DNA from: Nitrospirales bacterium
Lineage (GTDB): Bacteria > Nitrospirota > Nitrospiria > Nitrospirales > UBA8639
NCBI GenBank assembly: GCA_031315915.1
Contig: JALDRK010000008.1
Span: forward strand, 1 to 64,000
Reading direction: 5' to 3'
DNA length: 64,000 nt
Below are positions 58,395 through 64,000 of this stretch, piece by piece; the first letter of the stretch is position 1, and each line of letters begins with the position of its first letter. The notes below the pieces were generated by a model that had not been told where the DNA came from, did no database searches, and saw only the letters and a program-made list of their open reading frames with translations. The position numbers and the translations under genes are program-made.

Positions 58395-59107
58395 AAGGGG
58401 CTGTCCCAGATAACGAGGAGTATTTTATGAGGGCTCGATGCGAAAAAGCCGACTCAGCCCTAGTAAACAGGCTCGGTTGATCGAGTATTTTGTAGCCAGG
58501 ACCACCGCACGAACTGCCGCCCCGTTCGTCGGCGTGAATAAAGGTACGGCGTCCTACTATTTGCTACGCCTGCGGATGATCATCGCGCAGACGCTGGAGG
58601 AGGAATTACCCTTAGAGGGAGCTATCGAAGTGGATGAAAGTTATTTCGGCGGACAGCGAAAGGGTAAGCGGGGACGAGGCGCGGCTGGAAAAGTCCCAGC
58701 ATTTGACATCCTGAAGCGGAAAGGGCACGTGTAGACCCAGATACTTCCCAACACAAAAGGCAAAACCTTCCTAGACATCATGGTAGATCGGATTGTACCG
58801 AATAGTATCGTCTATACAGATACGTATCGATCCTATAACGTGTTGGATATGTCAGAATTCAAACACTATCGAAGCAATCACTCGAGGCGATTTGTGAAGA
58901 GACACAAGCACATCAACGGCATCGAAAATTTCTGGAATCAAGGAAAGCGCCATTTACGCAAGTTCAACGGCGAACCTCGCCTGCATTTCAACTTATTCAT
59001 AAAAGAATGTGAATGGCGCTTTAATACGCCGAACCCTCGGCAGCAACTCACCCAGCTCAAAGAATGGGTGAGGTACTCAATGGGCTGATTATCTAGGACA
59101 GCCCCTT
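58395..59107 (+). mobile_element. IS1016-like insertion sequence (IS1595 family)
   Basis: A 713-bp element bounded by terminal inverted repeats: AAGGGGCTGTCCCAGATAA at the left (58395-58413) and the reverse complement of AAGGGGCTGTCCTAGATAA at the right (59089-59107), differing at one position. One transposase gene fills it. No convincing 8-bp target duplication flanks the ends, so the insertion may be old or the flanks rearranged. It separates the bactofilin region from the sulfatase region and has divided neither gene. Confidence 0.9.
58438..59088 (+). pseudogene. IS1595-family (IS1016 group) transposase with an in-frame stop
   Basis: The frame from ATG 58438 matches the IS1016 group: LIEYFVARTTARTAAPFVGV helix-turn-helix part, IEVDESYFGGQRKGKRGRGAAGK (first DDE Asp), then IVYTDTYRSYNVLDMSEFKHYR (second Asp), NHSRRFVKRHKHINGIENFWNQ and the last acidic part of the catalytic triad (E-C-E-W-R-F region). 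A TAG at 58732-58734 interrupts KRKGHV/TQILPN, where relatives have Tyr (TAC), so one substitution inactivates it. The downstream half remains in frame. 216 codons in total. Confidence 0.9.
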
Positions 59108-59312
59108 TCTCCGAATGACGAGAGTCAGCGCCGTTATCATTGAACGAATCGTTCATGCGGAAGGCAGTTGGATGATGAAACTGTCGGAGCTCATATTCAT
59201 GCCCATTGAATAGAACCCTGCTACCGGCCTTCTAATCCACTTGAACGGTATGGCCGTTATTCACCTGAATACGAGGGAGGATGGCTATCTAGGATCTTGA
59301 TCGCACCCACTA
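59108..59312. other. Short gap between the IS and the outer-membrane barrel gene
   Basis: About 200 bases with no gene. Nothing structural recognised. Confidence 0.5.
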
Positions 59313-60362
59313 TTAAAAAACCAGTTTGGCCCCAACCCACGTGTTAAAATTTTTGAGGCCTTCCTCAAAACTCTCTTTTCGATACGCCCCCTGGAAACCG
59401 GCCGTGACCTGAAAACTCTCGTTCACCTGGTGCCGAAGAGCGATGTCCCCTTGGAGGACATTTTCATGCTCCCCTTGACGCTCATCCCCCGAAATTCCGG
59501 TTGTCCAACCGTTGAACTCGTAATGGAGAGCCATCTCCGCGCCAATGGTCTCTGTTATTTCAACCTCCAGTTCTCCGGTCACAAAATGATTGTAGTAGGA
59601 AACATCATCTTGTAACTCCACCTGCTTCCGGCCATCGGCCAATCCCCGTTCATAATGGTAGCCAAGCGCGAACTCGATTGTTTTCGTGAGGGCCCATTCC
59701 ACGTGCGTCCCAATGGTCCAAAACCGCGTGTCCCGTTGCGTGAAGGGTTTGTCGTATTCCCGCAACCCATAGCGACCATAGAGAATGAGCTTGGCATCGT
59801 CCAATTCGGGGATTTCCTGAGAAATTCCTCCAGCCCAATACTGAGTGGTGACTGATTCGTCTTTCAACTGCGGCGGATCGCCACCTGCTTCATCGATAGG
59901 ACGAACTTCATTTTTTCCCAAAAAAAGGTCAGGGCCGAAAAAATATCGCAGACCAAAGATGGTGGATGGCGTCAGATGATGATTGACCTGCACACCAAGC
60001 GAACCATGATTAAATTGGGAATTGTCGGCAAACACAAACCCTTGTCCTCTGACGGCAAGTTGAGTATGCCGGCCCATCAACGGGAAGGATTTCGAAATGT
60101 AGGCTACGGGCTCAAAGACCACATCATTCCCTTGATTGGCCAACTTGCGGTCAATAACGGGTTGTGTGGGATCCTGATTGCGAGACAACCGCCGGGTAGC
60201 GGAAAACAGCGCGGCATCATCGGTGTAATACACATTACTCTCTCCGCTGACCTTCCACTCCGCGAAGGAGGACGAGGCAAGAAACAGCATATCGACAAGC
60301 AGAGAAAGTAGAATGATGATGGAGTCGCGTTTATTGAACTGGAGAGGAAATGGGGTATCCAT
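59313..60362 (-). CDS. Outer-membrane beta-barrel protein
   Basis: A protein of 349 residues with an N-terminal signal peptide (IIILLSLLVDMLFLASSSFA, cleavage near Ala) and many alternating-hydrophobic strands ending in a terminal aromatic residue (VGAKLVF), as in outer-membrane barrels. Strand pairs such as TQLAVRGQGFVF and TIEFALGYHYERG fit amphipathic beta hairpins. I do not recognise the family; a transporter or channel is a guess. Start is uncertain: ATG at 60362 gives a sensible signal peptide, while upstream ATG/TTG codons at 60398 and 60407 are possible. Same direction as the arylsulfatase upstream, after a 590-base gap. Confidence 0.8.
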   Translation of the reverse strand: MDTPFPLQFNKRDSIIILLSLLVDMLFLASSSFAEWKVSGESNVYYTDDAALFSATRRLSRNQDPTQPVIDRKLANQGNDVVFEPVAYISKSFPLMGRHTQLAVRGQGFVFADNSQFNHGSLGVQVNHHLTPSTIFGLRYFFGPDLFLGKNEVRPIDEAGGDPPQLKDESVTTQYWAGGISQEIPELDDAKLILYGRYGLREYDKPFTQRDTRFWTIGTHVEWALTKTIEFALGYHYERGLADGRKQVELQDDVSYYNHFVTGELEVEITETIGAEMALHYEFNGWTTGISGDERQGEHENVLQGDIALRHQVNESFQVTAGFQGAYRKESFEEGLKNFNTWVGAKLVF

Positions 60363-60949
60363 TTCAACCGGCTGCCGATTAACTGCCAAGAAAACCATAG
60401 CACTCAACGTGAGGAGGGAAAGCTAAGCAGTACAAAACTGTATCATGGTTCTTTAGAACGGAGTAGGAGCATAACAGGCAGTCTGATCGTCCCACGAGCA
60501 CCTTACCAAGACCACCGCGTATTGGATCAATAGAGAGTTTCATCGTTGAGATCTATCGAGGAACGGTTGGTATCTTGATCCGCATGCGCCCGTTGGACGC
60601 ATGCAGATCAAGGGCGTATTTCAGCCTTTCATTTCTCCTTCACTACTTGCTGCCCACACTCATCTTGAAACGTCTCCTGCACCGGCAGGATCAAATAGGC
60701 ATGATCGAGATACCGGTCCCGATAGGTGTCGGACGTAATCGGCACCCGTTCGTACGAGCCCCTACGCAGATTGATGAGCAAGTGCATGCGCGTTTTCACG
60801 AATGGTCCGCTCCAGACAGCCAGCGTACCCAGTGCCCGCTGTATTCACCGGGATCAACACCATCCGCTACCGATTGTGATCTTACCGCTTGTCTAACGCT
60901 GTAGTCTGATCAGTCTTCTGTCCATCACCGCTTAACGAAATGTGTTCTT
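60363..60949. other. Gap between the barrel gene and the arylsulfatase
   Basis: About 590 bases without a gene; a 109-codon plus-strand frame at 60575-60904 has no protein-like features. It contains one long hairpin, listed separately. Confidence 0.5.
60574..60612. repeat. Long hairpin with a near-perfect 15-bp stem
   Basis: Left arm 60574-60588 (C-TTGATCCGCATGCG) and right arm 60598-60612 (CGCATGCAGATCAA-G) pair over 15 bp with one mismatch, loop of 9 bases. It sits about 340 bases downstream of the arylsulfatase stop and 210 bases upstream of the barrel gene start. No T run follows, so a Rho-independent terminator is not clear; it may be a recombination or protein-binding site. Confidence 0.55.
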
Positions 60950-63301
60950 TTACTTCAGGTCAATGGTTACCTTCTCGATCGTCCCGGTGAACTCGTTATG
61001 CCGTTGGCCATACGCATCGGTTACCGGCGTACCCTCGTCGACCCCCACATCCGCGGCGTCATCAAGCGAGAAGACATTCGCCTGGGTATGGCCGATTCGG
61101 CCTTCCGCGACTTTTTGACCGTTGACGTAAATCGTGCCCTTCCCGCCTGCACCGCGTCCGCCATCGTAGGCAAAGTCAAACTTGATGACAGCCTTGCCGG
61201 CGGGCACGGATTGCGAACCGGAGATGGTGTATCGCTCGAGGCCGAGCCAGTTATACACATAGGACGCCTTCCCGTCCTTCATATACAGACTCCACCCACC
61301 GAAGCGGCCACCCTGGCAGAGAATGACGCCATTCCCCCCGTTCTGCGGAATCTCCACGTCGGCGGTGATAGTCATCGACCGGTTCTTCACATTGATGAAG
61401 GCATTTTCCATGATTCCCGTCATGCCTTCATACAAGGTCAGAGACATGCGGCCGCCCATCAGATCGGGTCGTCCGGCAATTTGAGGATCGAACCGTTCAA
61501 TGCTCCGGTCGTCGATCGGGAGGACGTTGTATTTCACGGCCTCCTTCATAAAAAGTTCCTGCATCTCTTTGAGTTTTTCGGGATTCCGGGCAGCCAGGTC
61601 GTTCGTCAGGCTGAAGTCTTTCGTCGTGTCGTAGAGTTCCCACGTGTCTTGCGCCAGCGGGGCCCGTGGTGCGGCCTCCCACGGCGCTTTATGAACCGTA
61701 CCGGCCAACCAGCCGTCGTGATAGATGGCGCGATTGCCGATGATTTCAAAATACTGTGTCGTATGGCGGCTCTTGGCATTCGGATCGTCGAAGGTATAGA
61801 CCATGCTCACACCTTCAAACGGCTTCTGGATCGTACCGTTCACCGATTTGGGAAACGGCAGGCCGGCGGCTTCCATAATGGTCGGCGCAATGTCCACGAT
61901 GTGGTGCCACTGACTGCGGATTTCCCCTTTGGCCTTAATGCGATCCGGCCATTGAATCACCACGGGATTGCGCGTCCCGCCGTAGTTGGAAGCCACCTGT
62001 TTGGTCCACGTAAAAGGCGTATTGCCGGCCACGGCCCAACCGGCGGCCATGTGGGGGAAGGTTTCGGGGCCACCCCATTTGTCGATGTTTTTGAGCATGT
62101 CCGCAACGGTCTCGTGAACGCCGTTGAAATAGGTCAATTCGTTGAACATACCCACCATGCCGCCCTCGGCGCTGGAACCGTTGTCTCCCACGATATACAA
62201 GAACAGCGTGTTATTCTTTTCCCCCAGGTCCTCGATCGCCTGTTCTAGTCGGCCGATTTCATGGTCGGTATGCGCGGCAAAAGCGGCGAAGACCTCCATC
62301 TGGCGACTGAAAAGCTTCTGTTCGTCCGGGGTGAGTGCGTCCCAGTCCTTGATGTCTTTGGGTTTGGGCGCCAACTTCGTGCCCGCCGGCACGAGCCCCA
62401 GGTTGATTTGTCTGGCCAGAGTTTCCTCCCGGTACCGATCCCAACCGGCGTCGAACTTGCCTTTGAATTTTGCAATCCACTCCTTGGGCACGTGATGGGG
62501 AGCGTGCGTGGCTCCGGTTGCAAAGTACGCATAAAACGGTTTGTCGGGAGTCAGCGCCTGTTGGGTCCGAATCCAGGCAATCGCCTGATTGGTCATGTCG
62601 GTGGTGAAATGATAGTCGGGGTCCTCCGGATGTTCGACCTTTGTCGTGCCGTCAAAGATATAGGGTGACCATTGGTTGGTTTCGCCGCCCAGAAAGCCAT
62701 AGAATTTATCGAATCCCGAATGCGTGGGCCAGCGATCGTACGGGCCGGAGACGCTCACCTCCCACGGAGCGGTCTCGTGATACTTGCCGAATGCGGCGGT
62801 GCTATAGCCGTTCAGCCGAAGCATCTCGGCCAGCGGCGCGACGCTGTTGGGACGCACGCCGGTGTTCCCTGGGAAAGCCGTGGCCACTTCCATGATGGCC
62901 CCCGCATTGTTCGTGTGGTGATTGCGCCCGGTCAGAAGAGCCATGCGCGTGGGCGAACATAGCGCCGTCGTGTGAAACATATTGTAACGCAGTCCGCTCT
63001 GGGCGACTCGTTCTAAAACGGGCATGGGTATCCCCCCGCCAAACGTGCTCGCATGACCAAAACCGATGTCGTCAATCATGACAATGACGACATTCGGGGC
63101 ATCCTTGGGCGCCTTCACCTCGAAGCGCGGGGGAGCGGTTGCTTGTCGCGCATCAAGTTCGGTAATCGGCGGGTAGCTCGGCTCGTGAATCGGCAAGACG
63201 GTCCGATCAAGCTGAGCTCCCACCTCCGCACTCAATGGTACGGCTAACACGGCCAGAATAGCTGAGAAACACAGAACCATACGTCTCATAATCTTCTCCA
63301 T
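60950..63301 (-). CDS. Secreted arylsulfatase
   Basis: A 783-residue sulfatase. Signal peptide at the N-terminus (VLCFSAILAVLAVPLSAEVGA). Sulfatase core: VVIVMIDDIGFGHASTFGGG (first metal-binding acids), then the formylglycine site CSPTRMALLTGR (C-x-P-x-R), FGKYHETAPWEVS and VGDNGSSAEGG. The C-terminal 190 residues (from about 590) form a beta-rich domain with GGRFGGWSLYMKDGK, similar to concanavalin-like folds, possibly substrate-binding. The Cys must be oxidised to formylglycine to be active. The FGE gene lies directly upstream in the same direction. Start at ATG 63301 chosen for the signal peptide; 63343 is possible. Confidence 0.93.
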   Translation of the reverse strand: MEKIMRRMVLCFSAILAVLAVPLSAEVGAQLDRTVLPIHEPSYPPITELDARQATAPPRFEVKAPKDAPNVVIVMIDDIGFGHASTFGGGIPMPVLERVAQSGLRYNMFHTTALCSPTRMALLTGRNHHTNNAGAIMEVATAFPGNTGVRPNSVAPLAEMLRLNGYSTAAFGKYHETAPWEVSVSGPYDRWPTHSGFDKFYGFLGGETNQWSPYIFDGTTKVEHPEDPDYHFTTDMTNQAIAWIRTQQALTPDKPFYAYFATGATHAPHHVPKEWIAKFKGKFDAGWDRYREETLARQINLGLVPAGTKLAPKPKDIKDWDALTPDEQKLFSRQMEVFAAFAAHTDHEIGRLEQAIEDLGEKNNTLFLYIVGDNGSSAEGGMVGMFNELTYFNGVHETVADMLKNIDKWGGPETFPHMAAGWAVAGNTPFTWTKQVASNYGGTRNPVVIQWPDRIKAKGEIRSQWHHIVDIAPTIMEAAGLPFPKSVNGTIQKPFEGVSMVYTFDDPNAKSRHTTQYFEIIGNRAIYHDGWLAGTVHKAPWEAAPRAPLAQDTWELYDTTKDFSLTNDLAARNPEKLKEMQELFMKEAVKYNVLPIDDRSIERFDPQIAGRPDLMGGRMSLTLYEGMTGIMENAFINVKNRSMTITADVEIPQNGGNGVILCQGGRFGGWSLYMKDGKASYVYNWLGLERYTISGSQSVPAGKAVIKFDFAYDGGRGAGGKGTIYVNGQKVAEGRIGHTQANVFSLDDAADVGVDEGTPVTDAYGQRHNEFTGTIEKVTIDLK

Positions 63302-63396
63302 TTCCCGTATCTCCGATGTGTGAGTGATTTGACCTTCATACAATTTCGCTCATCGTCATCATGTGTTGGGTTGATCGTTTTGGTACTGGGTCATCC

Positions 63397-64000
63397 TCAG
63401 GAATTTTTTCCTGAAGACATGACACAGCGGAAACCCAAGTGATTCGTTCCGGTACTGACTTCCCCCTTTCCCCGCGTCCCGACCATGTAGCGGGAGCAGT
63501 ATTGATCGGTACAAAGGAACGACCCGCCACGGTGCACGCGCTTTTTTTCGTTGGGTTCGCTGGGATCAAACGGAGAATCCGGTCCTGGAGGATTGCGCGC
63601 CACGCCGCCGGCCATCGCCAGTCGGGCGTAGTAATCGGGTCGATACCAATCACTGGTCCATTCCCACACATTCCCTGCCACGTCATACAGTCCGTACCCG
63701 TTGGGTGGAAAGTTCGCAACCGGCCCGATGCCGGCATATTGATCCTCGCCTGTATCTTGCTGGGGAAAATGACCTTGATAGCTATTGGCCATCCATTTCC
63801 CGCTTATTTTCAGTTCGTCCCCCCAGGGATAGACCTTACCGCTTAACCCGCCGCGCGCGGCGAATTCCCATTCCGCTTCGGTGGGGAGGCGTTTGCCAGC
63901 CCACGTGGCATACGCCACTGCATCCTCATAGGCAATATGGACAACCGGATAATTCTCCCGTCCTTTTACATCACTCGTTGGCCCGAGAGGATGACGCCAG
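63397..64000 (-). CDS. Formylglycine-generating enzyme (partial, N-terminus off the right edge)
   Basis: C-terminal 200 residues of an FGE (SUMF1) family protein, which converts the sulfatase active-site cysteine to formylglycine. Family landmarks: [34 protein letters not shown] (in parts), [18 protein letters not shown], and [20 protein letters not shown] with the C-x4-C pair that, in known aerobic FGEs, holds the copper/active-site cysteines, then NHLGFRC. The start is outside the window (first full codon at 63999). Adjacent to the arylsulfatase, which it would activate. Confidence 0.92.
   Translation of the reverse strand, partial: WRHPLGPTSDVKGRENYPVVHIAYEDAVAYATWAGKRLPTEAEWEFAARGGLSGKVYPWGDELKISGKWMANSYQGHFPQQDTGEDQYAGIGPVANFPPNGYGLYDVAGNVWEWTSDWYRPDYYARLAMAGGVARNPPGPDSPFDPSEPNEKKRVHRGGSFLCTDQYCSRYMVGTRGKGEVSTGTNHLGFRCVMSSGKNS

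Noticed and set aside
58387..59115. Target-site duplication flanking the IS
   Set aside because: The 8 bases beyond each end do not match.
60575..60904. 109-codon plus-strand frame between the barrel gene and the arylsulfatase
   Set aside because: It begins inside the hairpin at 60574 and shows no domain or ribosome site.

Overview
The window looks like chromosome of a Gram-negative, diderm bacterium, most likely from the Nitrospirota (Nitrospira-like). This taxonomic call is an inference from the mix of a complete dcw cluster carrying divIVA/yggT/yggS/pgeF behind ftsZ, a meso-diaminopimelate type MurE, an outer-membrane barrel protein and many sensor kinases; no 16S gene is present to confirm it.

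Layout. 1-1.6 kb: a PilB/GspE-type ATPase running off the left edge, translationally coupled to pgsA. 1.8-5.1 kb: a small accessory patch with a conserved small protein, an orphan RHH-like antitoxin, a broken membrane protein, a YfbU-family protein with a membrane-anchored partner, and two kinds of interspersed palindromic repeat. 5.1-26.6 kb (all minus strand): an almost uninterrupted division and cell wall cluster, read from a clear sigma70-type promoter near 26.66 kb: rsmH-ftsL-ftsI-murE-murF-mraY-murD-ftsW-murG-murC-murB-ddl-ftsQ-ftsA-ftsZ-pgeF-yggS-yggT-divIVA-serine hydrolase. mraZ is absent. 26.7-29.5 kb: asnS, a rhodanese and a nucleotide-sugar epimerase. 28.5-38 kb (minus): slt-zapB-zapA-rny-ymdB-xseA-xseB-tlyA-epimerase, a second envelope/division and RNA/DNA housekeeping operon. 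38.3-45 kb (minus): a signalling cluster of an HDOD protein, four histidine kinases and one response regulator, in which three kinases share an unusual H-N-x-x-N-x-L-N-S-V phospho-acceptor helix and a P-K-G-K motif about 50 residues later. 45.6-54.5 kb (plus): an LplT-Aas type transporter/acyltransferase/ligase fusion, an amidohydrolase, a PAS-like fragment and a large hybrid kinase with two receivers and an Hpt domain. 54.5-58 kb (minus): a TPR protein, two small proteins and a bactofilin. 58.4-59.1 kb: an IS1016-like (IS1595 family) element with one nonsense codon. 59.3-64 kb (minus): an outer-membrane barrel, an arylsulfatase and the formylglycine-generating enzyme that would activate it, running off the right edge.

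A dominant technical feature is that at least six genes, among them the essential murF plus xseA, xseB, slt, the Aas-like fusion and the serine hydrolase, are each broken by indels that one (rarely two) missing bases, usually in a short homopolymer, would repair. The pattern is more like uncorrected consensus errors than gene decay, so the 'pseudogene' calls here should be read as probably intact genes. The transposase stop codon is a substitution and is different in kind.

The most system-like candidate for something undescribed is the 38.3-45 kb signalling cluster with its shared atypical kinase dimerisation module.
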